This document shows, one piece after another, positions 31,124 to 40,418 of a stretch of DNA of 64,000 bases (its first letter is position 1; every line of letters starts with the position of its first letter). The DNA is from Mesorhizobium sp. B2-1-8 (lineage in GTDB: Bacteria > Pseudomonadota > Alphaproteobacteria > Rhizobiales > Rhizobiaceae), in NCBI RefSeq assembly GCF_006442545.2, contig NZ_CP083952.1, positions 3,945,501 to 4,009,500 on the forward strand, read 5' to 3'. The notes under the pieces were generated by a model. It ran no database searches, was not told the DNA's origin, and was given only the letters and a program-made list of their open reading frames with translations. Position numbers and translations under genes: made by a program.

Positions 31124-32079
31124 TATTGTCGGTGCGTGATCTCCGGGTATCCTTCCGGACCGATGACGGCCTGGTGAGGGCCATCGATGGCGTTTCCTTC
31201 GATCTCGCGGAAAGCGAAATTCTCGGTGTCGTCGGCGAGTCCGGCTCCGGCAAGACAGTGTCGCTGCTTGCGGTGATGGGCCTGATCACCGACCCCAACG
31301 CAATCATCGAAGGCTCGATCCGCTACAAGGGCCGCGAGTTGGTCGGACTGCCGCCGCGCGAACTCAGGCGCCTGCGGGGCAACGAGATCGCGATGATCTT
31401 CCAGGATCCGATGACGGCGCTGACGCCGGTCTACACCATCGGCTGGCAGATCGCCGAACAGATCCGCGCGCATCGCAACATCAGCAAATCGAAGGCAATG
31501 GAGCGGGTGGAGGAACTTCTGGCCGAGGTGAACTTCCCCAACCCCCACGAAGCGATGTCGCGCTATCCGCATCAGCTCTCCGGCGGCATGCGCCAACGGG
31601 CGGTGATTGCGATGGCACTGTCCTGCAACCCGGCGCTGCTGGTGGCGGACGAGCCGACCACGGCGCTCGACGTCACCGTGCAGGCCGGCATTCTCGATCT
31701 CGTGCGCAAGCTGCGCGCCACGCACAAATCGGCCGTCGTCTTCATCACGCATGACATGGGCGTGGTCTCCGAACTCGCCGATCGAGTCATGGTCATGTAT
31801 GCCGGCCGCATCGTCGAACGCGGCAGCCGCACGGAGTTGTTTTCCGACCCGCGACACCCCTATACGCGTGCATTGCTTGGTTCGATCCCGCCGCTGACTG
31901 GTGCGAAACCCCGCCGCCTGCCAGCCATCCCCGGGTCACCGCCATCGCTGCTGCGGTTGCCGCAAGGCTGTGCCTTCGGCCCGCGTTGCCCGGTCCGGTA
32001 CGAACCCTGTCTAACCGGCAAGCCCGACCTTGGCGCCGCCACGCACGCGGCGGCCTGCTTTCGGGTGGCGCAGACATGA
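31120..32079 (+). CDS. Peptide ABC transporter ATP-binding protein (DppD/OppD type)
   Basis: The 319-aa ATPase has Walker A GESGSGKTVSLLA, signature LSGGMRQRAVIAMAL, Walker B ALLVADEPTTALD and H-loop FITHDMGVV. The oligopeptide-type C-terminal extension is Cys-containing (GCAFGPRCPVRYEPC). It overlaps both neighbours by 4 bases, showing tight translational coupling. It pairs with the 32076 subunit to energise peptide import. Confidence 0.93.
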   Translation: MILSVRDLRVSFRTDDGLVRAIDGVSFDLAESEILGVVGESGSGKTVSLLAVMGLITDPNAIIEGSIRYKGRELVGLPPRELRRLRGNEIAMIFQDPMTALTPVYTIGWQIAEQIRAHRNISKSKAMERVEELLAEVNFPNPHEAMSRYPHQLSGGMRQRAVIAMALSCNPALLVADEPTTALDVTVQAGILDLVRKLRATHKSAVVFITHDMGVVSELADRVMVMYAGRIVERGSRTELFSDPRHPYTRALLGSIPPLTGAKPRRLPAIPGSPPSLLRLPQGCAFGPRCPVRYEPCLTGKPDLGAATHAAACFRVAQT

Positions 32080-33074
32080 GCGGACCGATGATCGACAACG
32101 ACCGTCCAATCCTCGAAACGCGCTCGCTCGGCAAGCGCTTCTCGATCGGCACCCGTTTTTCCGCCGAAGGCAGGCGAACCGTCCACGCGGTCGACAATGT
32201 CTCCCTGATGGTGCGGCGCGGAGAAACCGTCGGATTGGTCGGGGAGTCCGGATGTGGCAAGTCCACGCTGGCGCGCTGTCTGGTTAGGCTCTACGACATT
32301 TCAGACGGTGAGCTTCTGTTCGAAGGCAACGACATCACCTCGAAGTCGCTGTCCGAACTGAGGCCCCTGCGGCGGCGCCTGCAGATGGTATTCCAGGACC
32401 CGTCGGCCTCGCTCAATCCGCGCCGGCGCGTCGGCGATCTCGTGGCCGAACCGTTGCGCATCCATGGCAGGCTCTCATCGCGCGAGATCACCAACCGCGT
32501 CGCGGAACTCTTCGACCTCGTCGGACTGTTGCCGGACCATGTCATGCGCTTTCCCCACGAATTCTCGGGCGGGCAGCGCCAGCGTGTCGGCATAGCGCGC
32601 GCCATCGCCCTCAATCCCGATCTCGTCGTTCTCGACGAACCGGTCTCCGCGCTCGACGTGTCCGTACAGGCGCAGATCGTCAACCTGCTTGCCGACCTTC
32701 AGGAGAAGCTGGACCTCACCTATGTCTTCATCGCCCACGACCTGTCCGTGGTGCGTCAGGTCTCGAGCCGCATCGCGGTCATGTATCTCGGCTCGATCGT
32801 CGAGGAGGGGTCCGCGGAAGAGGTGTTTTCAGCCCCGGCCCACCCTTACAGCCAGGCGCTGATCTCGGCTGTTCCCGTCGTCGAGACTACGCCCGGCGGG
32901 ACGCGCAAGCGGATCATCCTGACAGGCGACGTACCGAGCCCGCTCAAGCCGCCATCCGGCTGCCGGTTCCATCCCCGATGCCCAATAGCGGTTGAGCGCT
33001 GCCGCACAGAGCGGCCGGAGCTGAGGGAGTATAGGCCCGGCCGCAAGGTGGCGTGCCACTTTCCGACGGTATAG
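32076..33074 (+). CDS. Peptide ABC transporter ATP-binding protein (DppF/OppF type)
   Basis: The 332-aa ATPase has Walker A GESGCGKSTLARC, signature FSGGQRQRVGIARAI, Walker B LVVLDEPVSALDVSVQAQ, H-loop FIAHDLSVVRQ and the C-terminal oligo_HPY segment GCRFHPRCPIAVERC. ATG 32076 overlaps the previous stop by 4 bases. It is the last gene of the peptide operon. Confidence 0.93.
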   Translation: MSGPMIDNDRPILETRSLGKRFSIGTRFSAEGRRTVHAVDNVSLMVRRGETVGLVGESGCGKSTLARCLVRLYDISDGELLFEGNDITSKSLSELRPLRRRLQMVFQDPSASLNPRRRVGDLVAEPLRIHGRLSSREITNRVAELFDLVGLLPDHVMRFPHEFSGGQRQRVGIARAIALNPDLVVLDEPVSALDVSVQAQIVNLLADLQEKLDLTYVFIAHDLSVVRQVSSRIAVMYLGSIVEEGSAEEVFSAPAHPYSQALISAVPVVETTPGGTRKRIILTGDVPSPLKPPSGCRFHPRCPIAVERCRTERPELREYRPGRKVACHFPTV

Positions 33075-33199
33075 GCGACATCGCTCATCGATCCGACCGC
33101 CAGATTCTTCAAAAATTCAGTTTTTCGCATGGAACCAACCGCCGGGCGGCGCGTTACATGGGGTTCGGTCGAGCGCATCTCGATCGACCGGAGGAAACA

Positions 33200-33502
33200 A
33201 TGGACTACCTGCATTTCTTTTCGCCCGTGCGAATATCGCGCGGGCAGGGGTACCCTGTAGAAGAAGTGGACAGCGTCGCCGAGGCGATGGTTTTCTTGCG
33301 CAAATGGCCGACAGGACGGCGCGGGCCTGTGTATCAGTGCGCGCTGAATTGCTGCTCGGCCGCCTTGTCGGGACAGATGTCGGCGGAGGAAGCAAGAAAG
33401 GCGTTCACCGGCTTTGCCCGGATCACGCGGCTTCTCGACGATGACACGGCTCTACCGATGGGCAGCGACAGCAAGGCAAGCATACACGCGCTGCGGCGGT
33501 AG
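33200..33502 (+). CDS. DUF982 domain-containing protein
   Basis: The 100-aa protein starts at ATG 33200 behind GGAGGAAAC. It matches the DUF982 pattern: a short strand start (FFSPVRIS), VDSVAEAMVFLRKWP, YQCALNCCSAALSGQMSAEEARKAFTGFARI. DUF982 proteins are numerous in rhizobia and of unknown function. Confidence 0.8.
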   Translation: MDYLHFFSPVRISRGQGYPVEEVDSVAEAMVFLRKWPTGRRGPVYQCALNCCSAALSGQMSAEEARKAFTGFARITRLLDDDTALPMGSDSKASIHALRR

Positions 33503-33514
33503 CCGCCGCGGCCT

Positions 33515-33792
33515 TTACTGTTGGTGGATCGCGCCCGTTGCGGGCGCGATGTCGCTTGCGCTGCGCTTCGGGGCAAGCCGTCCCCGGCAAACCTGCGGCC
33601 GGAGGCGATGACATCGGCATAGTAGCTGCGAATGGCTTCGTGGCCGCGCGGAAACCATCCACCGCCACAGTCGATCACCCCATCCGGTTCGAACAGCGCC
33701 GTCATACCATGGACGTCGCCCGCATGTTGCCGCGCAATCAGCAACGGCTCCTGCGGATCGTAGACCGGGTTTCTCAGACTCGGGTCGCTCAT
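33515..33792 (-). pseudogene. Remnant of a SnoaL/NTF2-like protein
   Basis: The first ~65 codons (MSDPSLRNPVYDPQEPLLIA, then GMTALFEPDGVIDCGGGWF and ...EAIRSYYADVIASGRRFA) look like the start of a nuclear-transport-factor-2-like protein. After the ASGRRFA segment the reading loses family character, and the C-terminal beta strands expected of a ~130-aa protein are absent. I read this as a truncated or frameshifted relic. Confidence 0.5.
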
Positions 33793-35079
33793 CGCCGTAA
33801 CTCCATTGTTGAGACGGGGTCCGGCGCAATTGGCTCAGACATACCCGGCAAGTCGAGGATTCCTTGGTTCAGCAAGCAATCGTCCGCACCTACGCTGATG
33901 ACCAAGGACGGCAGACAGTTTGATTGCGGCAATAAATACGCTACATGTCGCGGCAGAACCCGATCCGCCTGGACGGATCGCCTGGAAAACCAATCCGAAC
34001 AACATGTTGAATGCAAAACTCGCAATCGCCCCGATGATGGACAGGGCAGATAGATAAGTAAAATCAGATGGTTGCGGAAGGTCGTGTGCAAAAATCGCAC
34101 ACGAAAGTTCTGCTTCTCTTCCATTTTCGTTCTTGCGACAGACTAGCCGAGTTGCCGCTCAACGCGCCCTATTGCATACGCGCTTGCCGAGCGATCATTT
34201 GCGCTAGCCTATCCACTGTTCGCCACCGGCCAGTTTTGTACAGATGAACAACTAGGCTCCAGCAGGCTCTTGGACGTCTGGAGGAAACGAGAGGGTAAGA
34301 GGCGGCCCACGGCGTTCGAGGTTCAACTCGAAGTGGCTCCCCGGGCCGGACGAAACTGCGAACTATGAGCTGCCGATCCCCTTCAAAACCAAGCCAAAGC
34401 CCTCCGGCGGGTTCGAAAGCGTGATCGCGACCGCGCCGTCTTGCTCGCTATCGACAAGGGCGAAGTCCGGACAAAAGGCCTGACCGACATCGGCGTTCCT
34501 CGCTGGTACCTCGCCCGCATGTGCGGAGAGCGGCTATTCATTAAGGTATGCTACGGAACCTGTCGCGCCAGAGATCGCGAGGCATGACCAGTTCGTTGCC
34601 AAACCGGTTTGCGAAGGGGAGCATTGCTGGCGTTCCAGGCGCGGTACTCGCTTCGTCCAAGCGCGGATCGTCGGGCTCTTCGGCTGCTCGGATTGCAGGG
34701 CTGCGGGCCGTGACCGCCGGCCGGTGTTCTTCACACTCACTCCTGACTACGAAGGCTAGCAGCAGGCGCTCAACCGCGACTGGAAGCCGACGTTCCCATA
34801 GCGTCACCTCTGCAGCGGCCCGGCACTCGCGAGCGGGGGCGGCCAGCAAATACCGGGCCTAACCGGCGCTGTTGCCTAGTCGCGTCGGCTGCAACTCTTA
34901 TGCGCTTCCGCTAATATGGGCGAAGCATGCGATTGAAGGAGATCAAAGGCCTGGCGACGGAGCGACGCCCGGCCGGTGCGTGGCCCCGGCTGTAAATATT
35001 TCACCTTGTTGCAAAAGTAGCGCAGACTTTTCATGGGAAAATGCGCCAAACTGGAAGTTGACGATTTGGAGACGAAGGC
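33793..35079. other. Long gene-poor stretch upstream of the porin gene
   Basis: About 1.3 kb lacks an intact gene. Its lower GC in parts (33900-34250) and broken frames suggest decayed sequence. The only recognisable trace is the possible AbiEi-like remnant at 34429-34587. The last ~60 bases carry the porin ribosome site (GGAG near 35068). Confidence 0.5.
34429..34587 (+). pseudogene. Possible remnant of an AbiEi-type antitoxin/HTH protein
   Basis: One frame reads DRAVLLAIDKGEVRTKGL, then DIGVPRWYLARMCGERLFIK and VCYGTCRA before a stop. The pattern resembles the N-terminal winged helix of AbiEi antitoxins (G-v-x-r-x-x-l, GvPR-YL-RL, rG-Y). There is no start codon and no partner toxin gene. 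The call is weak and rests on pattern only. Confidence 0.3.
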
Positions 35080-35751
35080 ATGAAACTCAGGCTCATCTGT
35101 TCCGCGGCGTTTCTGGCAGCCTCTTCTCCAGTCCTGGCGGCCGACTTGGTTGAGCCAGTGGCCGCCATGCCGTACTCGTGGACAGGCTTCTATGTCGGCG
35201 CTCAAGTCGGTGGCGCCTGGAATGACAGCCGTTGGTCGCCGGCAAGCTCTCCGGGCTTTGTTCCCTTTAATACAAACGGGTCCGGAGCCGTGTACGGCGG
35301 GCAGATCGGCTACAACTATCAGATCAACCAATTCGTCATTGGCATTGAGGGCAACTTCGCAGGCTCTACCGTAAAGGGCGATAGTCAATGTCCGGCCACG
35401 CCTGGGTCGGTCTGCCAAACCAAGCAGGACTATCTGGGTTCGGTGCGCGGACGCCTTGGGTACGCAATCGATCGGGTGCTTATCTATGGCGATGGCGGCG
35501 TTGCATTCAGCAAGTACAAGTTTGCCGAGACGCAGCTTTTGTTGCAATCTTTTGGGGGTGGGTCTCGGGTGGGTTGGACGGCTGGTCTCGGCGTTGAATA
35601 CGCTTTCAATGAACATTGGACCGCTGGCGTCGAATGGAATTATTACGATTTTGGCTCGAAAGATGGCGCGAGCAGCCTAGATCCGGCCTTCGTGCTCAGC
35701 GCTCGCGAGACCGAGAACACTGTCGTCGCCAGAATTAACTACAAATTCTGA
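35080..35751 (+). CDS. Outer-membrane beta-barrel protein (Omp25/Omp31-like)
   Basis: The 223-aa protein has a signal peptide (KLRLICSAAFLAASSPVLAAD). An eight-stranded barrel pattern follows: YSWTGFYVGAQVGGAWNDS, GGQIGYNYQINQFVIGIEGNF, GSVRGRLGYAIDRVLIYGDGGVAF, then the last strand ENTVVARINYKF ending in an aromatic residue, as outer-membrane insertion signals do. Such Omp25-like porins are abundant in rhizobia and Brucella. It stands alone, with no operon partner. Confidence 0.88.
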   Translation: MKLRLICSAAFLAASSPVLAADLVEPVAAMPYSWTGFYVGAQVGGAWNDSRWSPASSPGFVPFNTNGSGAVYGGQIGYNYQINQFVIGIEGNFAGSTVKGDSQCPATPGSVCQTKQDYLGSVRGRLGYAIDRVLIYGDGGVAFSKYKFAETQLLLQSFGGGSRVGWTAGLGVEYAFNEHWTAGVEWNYYDFGSKDGASSLDPAFVLSARETENTVVARINYKF

Positions 35752-35768
35752 GAGTACGTGTCGGTCGC

Positions 35769-35978
35769 TTAAGCAGAATTCTTTCGCCGGGCGATAGTGT
35801 ACGCGAATTCTTGCCCGCCAACCTCGTCGGTCACTCGGACCCAGTCCTTCGCCCATCTTTTAAAGACAGTCTTGCAGGCATTCATTTCCGATGCAGCCGA
35901 ATCAGGACTATTCGCTTGGACTTCCTTAGACCGAATGACGCGATCATAGTGCATTTCCGCAACAACATAGACAGGCAT
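35769..35978 (-). CDS. Small hypothetical protein (69 aa)
   Basis: It reads MPVYVVAEMHYDRVIRSKEV at the start, with regular hydrophilic sequence and balanced composition unlike random GC-rich frames. A weak GTAGGT lies upstream of the ATG. It is convergent with the porin gene. No family recognised. Confidence 0.5.
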   Translation of the reverse strand: MPVYVVAEMHYDRVIRSKEVQANSPDSAASEMNACKTVFKRWAKDWVRVTDEVGGQEFAYTIARRKNSA

Positions 35979-36057
35979 GCGACCTACCCAACAATGCTAT
36001 ATTTCCCCAATAGGTAGTATTGCGCAGCGCATGATCGACCGCAAGTGGTAGGCCGTA

Positions 36058-36249
36058 TTGGAGCCATATCGCGGAATGTGCTATGGTTCTCTTCGTGGGC
36101 AAAAGGCAACGCGGGCTGGGGAAGAGGCTCGTGGAGCGAAGTTGACTGCCCAGTATCCGGTTTGGCTGGGCTTCTTGGAAGCTTTTCGAACTTTTTGCCT
36201 CGCCCCTCCAGGTGAATTGCGGGCGTTTGTGAAGGAGGTCGGGATTTAA
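36058..36249 (+). CDS. Small hypothetical protein (63 aa)
   Basis: The C-terminal half (YPVWLGFLEAFRTFCLAPPG) is well formed and followed by a stop. The first ~30 residues are basic and may not be translated; a start farther in is possible. I do not recognise the family. Confidence 0.4.
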   Translation: MEPYRGMCYGSLRGQKATRAGEEARGAKLTAQYPVWLGFLEAFRTFCLAPPGELRAFVKEVGI

Positions 36250-36338
36250 AAGCTATCGGATAACTTTTGTTGACGCACTCACTCTTTGGACCAGTACCTT
36301 CTGGAGTTAGCCATGGCGTCGGCGAAAATTCACGACCC

Positions 36339-36872
36339 CTAATGCGCTTTGGTCAAGATCCTGGTCTGATCCTGCCTGAGGCTGGCCAATTCGTTGGTCG
36401 CGTACTGTTGAACTGAGCGGTCGTGGGAAGCGGCCGCTGCGTTGAAATGGGCTATAAAATAGCGGTAATCGCCTATTTCGTGGCGAATGAAGCTTTTATC
36501 GAAATTTGCGCTCGGAATTGATGCAAAGCGATTTTGGACCCTGAGATGCGTCGCCGACAGCCTGCTTGAAAGCGCAACGCCCAACCGGCTTGCAGTCTGT
36601 CTCAGCCGGGCCTCAGCCTGACGATGCCGCCCGAGAAGATAGGTGCCGAGTTCTCGGACCGCAGGGAGCTGCGCCCGCCTTTCTGCAATCCTTCCCATGT
36701 CCTGCTGTTGAATTTCGATTTGAATCGCCCACTCCAGGAAGGCACGGTCAGAGCGGCTCTGGGAACAAGCCGGCGTGGCTGCTGAAATTCCAGCAGCAAG
36801 CAGCAGTCCAAGAAGTGCCCGGAGCGGCCCGTTGCGAGGATGATCAGCAACTCGAGCGATAGCGTGCTTCAC
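36339..36872 (-). CDS. Secreted DUF4142-type protein
   Basis: The ~178-aa protein, taken from GTG 36872, has a signal-type hydrophobic segment (ALLGLLLAAGISAATPACS). A four-helix domain follows: DRAFLEWAIQIEIQQQDMGR, RELGTYLLGRHRQAEARLR, FDKSFIRHEIGDYRYFIAHF. This matches the DUF4142 pattern (ferritin-like fold, function unknown, often stress-linked). The ORF stays open to 37025, but the extra upstream residues look noncoding. Confidence 0.65.
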   Translation of the reverse strand: MKHAIARVADHPRNGPLRALLGLLLAAGISAATPACSQSRSDRAFLEWAIQIEIQQQDMGRIAERRAQLPAVRELGTYLLGRHRQAEARLRQTASRLGVALSSRLSATHLRVQNRFASIPSANFDKSFIRHEIGDYRYFIAHFNAAAASHDRSVQQYATNELASLRQDQTRILTKAH

Positions 36873-37486
36873 GTCATTGATCCATCGGTCTTGATTTAAC
36901 GACAGTCTAACAAGGCAGCCCGTGCAACGGTTCCCTTCCATGCGATGAAAACGGTGGCTGCCGAAGGCCGAGCGGCAGCGCGAACAACCTGGATCGAATC
37001 GCCTGCGAAGCATTCCCACCACCAAAGGGCTCGTTGATGGAAGCTCGGGCGTGAAGGTTCGAGCCGTTGGCCAAGCCGAATACCTTGATTCGTACCGAGC
37101 GGCTTCATACGCTCATCGAGCGGCTGAAGGGCATCAACGAGATGGCCGATGAGGCCGTGACAAGGCAATCACGGAAGCCGTGCTTGATGTTGGTGGCGTA
37201 GCACCGCAAAGCTGGTGCGAGATTGACGTTGCCCCCAGTTTCTATCCAGTTCTGAGTTCGTTTCCGGCGTTGGGTGTGCCCTGCTGGGCGGATGGAGCGA
37301 CGGGCGCTGGCGCGGAGCCGTTGGCGTAGCGCAGCGCGAGGGCTATCTGTTGTAGGGTCCAAGTAACTTTCTGCGGCTCGCGGCGCCGAGCCGTTTGTTC
37401 AGCGCGGGCAAATTTACACTGCCACGATAGTCATCCCAATGGCTGCTGGCGTGCCTGAGATAGCACATCGATCTTGATGGCCGCAT
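36873..37486. other. Gene-free stretch, probably decayed
   Basis: No intact gene was recognised in ~610 bases; frames on both strands are short or compositionally random. No terminator or repeat stands out. Confidence 0.4.
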
Positions 37487-38281
37487 TCACCGCTTGCAAA
37501 GTCGCGCCACTAGGCCCCGAAAACCGAAGGGCAACCAAACCGTTTGAATATCGATTCGATCTGTTGCAAATGCACTCTGTCTCAAGAAATCTTCCAATCC
37601 TTTCCGATCAAATGTTTGTCGGGTTTCCGGACCAATGAATTGCAACCTCCTCCTGGAAGAGCAATCCGTCGCATAGATCGACATTGTTCCGCCCGGGCGG
37701 AGAACCCTGCGGGCCTCCGCGAGGGCAGTTCCGATCGGCAAACAAAAATAGATTACGTTTACGGCCAGAACCTTGTTGACCGAGACGCTTTCCAGCGGCA
37801 GTCGCTCGAAGGTCCCCTGGATCAGTTTCAGCTTTCCATGTTGAATTGCGGCTCGATTTCGGGCTTGCGCTTGGCGAAGCATGACCGGAGATAGGTCCAC
37901 CCCGGTAATGGTGCCGCTGCGGACTCGTTTGGACATCTCCTTGAGCGCGAAACCCGGTCCGAATCCGATTTCGAGCACATCATCCTGTTCGGCGATGTCC
38001 AATATTTCGATAGCGCGCCTGTTGGGCAGATGATTTATCAGCCCCATAACCGCCCCTGTCACGCGCCCGCACATACCCTCCGGCATAGAAAACTGCTGGG
38101 CGATAAAGTTATGCAAGCCCAGGGTGCCATCAAGGGTTTTCAAGACCGACTCACGCTGCGGAACCGGAGGGGTGCACGGATAAGGCGCGCCTTGAAGGCC
38201 AAGCCCATAGTCTCCGGTGCATCTGTCGACCCTTTGAACCAATTGCATTACCAGCGGTTCCTGGTTTGTTTTATCCAACAT
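37487..38281 (-). CDS. Class I SAM-dependent methyltransferase
   Basis: The methyltransferase core spans residues ~70-200: motif I DDVLEIGFGPGFALKEMS, the acidic ITGVDLSPVMLRQAQAR, VLAVNVIYFCLPIG and ARRVLRPGGTMSIY. This is a Methyltransf_11-like Rossmann fold. The first ~55 residues look unlike a domain, so an internal start near GTG 38146 is possible. Substrate cannot be told, and no pathway genes are next to it. Confidence 0.8.
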   Translation of the reverse strand: MLDKTNQEPLVMQLVQRVDRCTGDYGLGLQGAPYPCTPPVPQRESVLKTLDGTLGLHNFIAQQFSMPEGMCGRVTGAVMGLINHLPNRRAIEILDIAEQDDVLEIGFGPGFALKEMSKRVRSGTITGVDLSPVMLRQAQARNRAAIQHGKLKLIQGTFERLPLESVSVNKVLAVNVIYFCLPIGTALAEARRVLRPGGTMSIYATDCSSRRRLQFIGPETRQTFDRKGLEDFLRQSAFATDRIDIQTVWLPFGFRGLVARLCKR

Positions 38282-39128
38282 TCATTCTTGCTTCCGGTTG
38301 GAAGCCGACCAAGATGCGTCATTGGCAAGTCAACGATCGGGGGCGACAAATAGGCCCGTCGAGCAAATGATCGGCGAAGTCATGAAGCGCCAGAGTGGCT
38401 TTTGGCCATCATGCAATTCGGAGCATGGACCGATGTAAGCCTAGTCCACATATAGCCATTGCGCGACTCACAAATCCGTATGGTTTGGAAGCGGCCAGTC
38501 GCTACATGGCGTAGCTCGGCCGAGCACGGACGGCGAAACCGATCAGCCGGATGGCGAGAGGTAGAACGCTACGCCGGCCGCCATCATTGCCGGTTATCGT
38601 GGAACAGGCTCTATGCCGTGCCGGTCAGAAAACAATCAGCCCATTCTGTCCATCACGAACGCGATGACGTTTTCTGGCGGAGTGGTATCTACGACCACGA
38701 ACACACGCCGACGACGACGGAGCCGTCGCGCTAAGTTCTGCCGCCACTGCACTAACGTGGCCGACGAGGGTCAATATTGCAAAGCCCGCTCCCGCGAGGA
38801 GTGGATCGCAGGAGTCAATGCGATCAGGAAGTCCGGTGCTCCGGTGAAGGACCATACCACGACCAGGTGTCCGGACGGCCGGATTGCTCTGCCTGTCCGC
38901 ATTGGCAGGCTCGATCCTTACGAAACCGTAAGTTACCGGACAACTGCCGGCAAGGATACTCTCTAGTATATAAGGTCAGCGGTACGCGAAGTGCCCTTCT
39001 GCGGCTTCTCTCACAGGCGGCGCGGCGCGTGCTGGAGCCACAACCTGTCATCGCACCGTGCTTTTCGGAGGGGAAGGTGCAGGGCCGAACGTCAAGTCCC
39101 CATACGATCCCGTCCATCCCCTGTTGGA
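38282..39128. other. Gene-poor stretch upstream of the permease remnant
   Basis: About 850 bases have no supportable gene. A frame near 38613-38966 is Arg/Thr-rich and without family features. The stretch likely holds the debris of the operon whose end survives at 39129-39317. Confidence 0.4.
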
Positions 39129-39317
39129 GTTTCCTATTCGGCGCGGTGCTCCTCCTTCCTCAGCGATACCCTGCTGTCCTGGGCGCTCGTCTTGATCGTC
39201 ATTCTCGTTCTCGACCGGCTGATACTCCAGCGGAAGGCGGGCGTCGTTTTCGAATCCTTGAAAGCATGGGTTACGGGCGAATCGAGGGAGCCAGCGCGAC
39301 CTCGAAAGGACTCGTGA
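39129..39317 (+). pseudogene. C-terminal remnant of an ABC permease-like membrane protein
   Basis: One membrane helix (LLSWALVLIVILVLDRLIL) is followed by QRKAGVVFESLKAW and a hydrophilic end. It resembles the last helix and tail of SsuC/TauC-type permeases. No start codon or upstream helices exist. Its stop overlaps the GTG start of the beta-propeller gene (GTGA), as in a coupled operon, so the rest of the gene has probably been lost. Confidence 0.4.
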
Positions 39318-40417
39318 CCCGACGGATGCGAGCTACCAAACCGATCCGGCGGGGACTCTTCTTCGCGACGATGGTCACGGTAACTCTTCTGCTCGCCCGG
39401 CCCGGATATTGTGCGCCAGCCGAAAGCTCTCTCCCGGATCAGCCAATCAACACCCCGCCAATACCCATAAGAAAACCGCAGCCGGTGGATCCGGCAGTTG
39501 CAGCCACTCCTGCGGACGCGAGCGCGCTCGGCGACTACGACGTTCTCATCGCCGACCGCGGCAATAATCGCCTCCTCCTGATCAGTCCGCAAAAGAAGAT
39601 CCTCTGGGAATATCATTTCGCCGACGTTCCGCCTGGCTCGGGCGCGGACGACGCGTTCTTCGCCGACGGCGGCAACAGCGTCATCACCAATCTCGAACAT
39701 CAGCAGGTGATCCGCATCATCGACCGGAAGACAAAAAAGGTGACCTGGGAATATGGCGACCTCGGACGGCCCGGCTCGAACCCGGGCTATCTCGACTTTC
39801 CCGACGACGCCTACAAGCTGCCGAACGGGGACGTCATTGTCGCCGACATCCGCAACTGCCGAATTCTTGACATTTCCCCTGACAAGAAGATCGTCCGGCA
39901 GGCCGGGATCACGGGGCGATGCTGGGGAGAAGCCCCAGCACTCGACTCTCCTAACGGCGATAAGCCGCTGCCGAACGGCCACGTGCTCGTCAGCACGATC
40001 CATGATCATTCCCTGATCGAGCTCGACCAGAACTGGAAGGAGATCCTGCATCTCAAGCTGCCGATCCGGTATCCCTCCGATCCGCAAATGACTAGGGCCG
40101 GAAATTTTCTAGTGGCGGGCTACACGAAGCCCGGAAAAATCATCGAGATCAGCCGCGCTGGCAAAATCGTCTGGCAGTACAAGCCCAAGCCGCACGAAGA
40201 ACTCAACCGTCCCTCGCTGGCTATCGAGCTGCCGAACGGCAACGTCCTTGCAACCGATGATCTCAACCAGCGCGTGGTCGTCATAGACAAGGCGACCAAC
40301 ACGGTGCTCTGGCAATATGGCGTCACGCAGCACCAGGGAAGCAATCCAGGCTATCTGCACATCCCTGACGGCCTCGACATCATCAAGACGGACCAGGACC
40401 TTGCAAAGGCAGGCTGA
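39314..40417 (+). CDS. Secreted beta-propeller protein (NHL/PQQ-like, arylsulfotransferase-type repeats)
   Basis: The 367-aa protein is taken from GTG 39314 (AAAGGA upstream). It has an N-terminal hydrophobic signal (LFFATMVTVTLLLARPGYCA). Repeated blades follow: DVLIADRGNNRLLLISPQKK, VIRIIDRKTKKVTWEYGDLG, GDVIVADIRNCRILDIS, GHVLVSTIHDHSLIELD and GNVLATDDLNQRVVVIDK. Each blade has the WxY and GNVL/DVIVAD features seen in NHL and ASST-like propellers. Two G-SNPGYL repeats occur. The function is unknown; a substrate-binding or scaffold role in the periplasm is likely. A small exported protein follows 1 base later. Confidence 0.75.
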   Translation: MTRRMRATKPIRRGLFFATMVTVTLLLARPGYCAPAESSLPDQPINTPPIPIRKPQPVDPAVAATPADASALGDYDVLIADRGNNRLLLISPQKKILWEYHFADVPPGSGADDAFFADGGNSVITNLEHQQVIRIIDRKTKKVTWEYGDLGRPGSNPGYLDFPDDAYKLPNGDVIVADIRNCRILDISPDKKIVRQAGITGRCWGEAPALDSPNGDKPLPNGHVLVSTIHDHSLIELDQNWKEILHLKLPIRYPSDPQMTRAGNFLVAGYTKPGKIIEISRAGKIVWQYKPKPHEELNRPSLAIELPNGNVLATDDLNQRVVVIDKATNTVLWQYGVTQHQGSNPGYLHIPDGLDIIKTDQDLAKAG

Positions 40418-40418
40418 C

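Noticed and set aside
34541..34862. Overlapping ~100-residue frames on both strands near 34.7 kb
   Set aside because: Ser/Arg or Ala/Arg-rich, no start signals; treated as decayed noncoding sequence.
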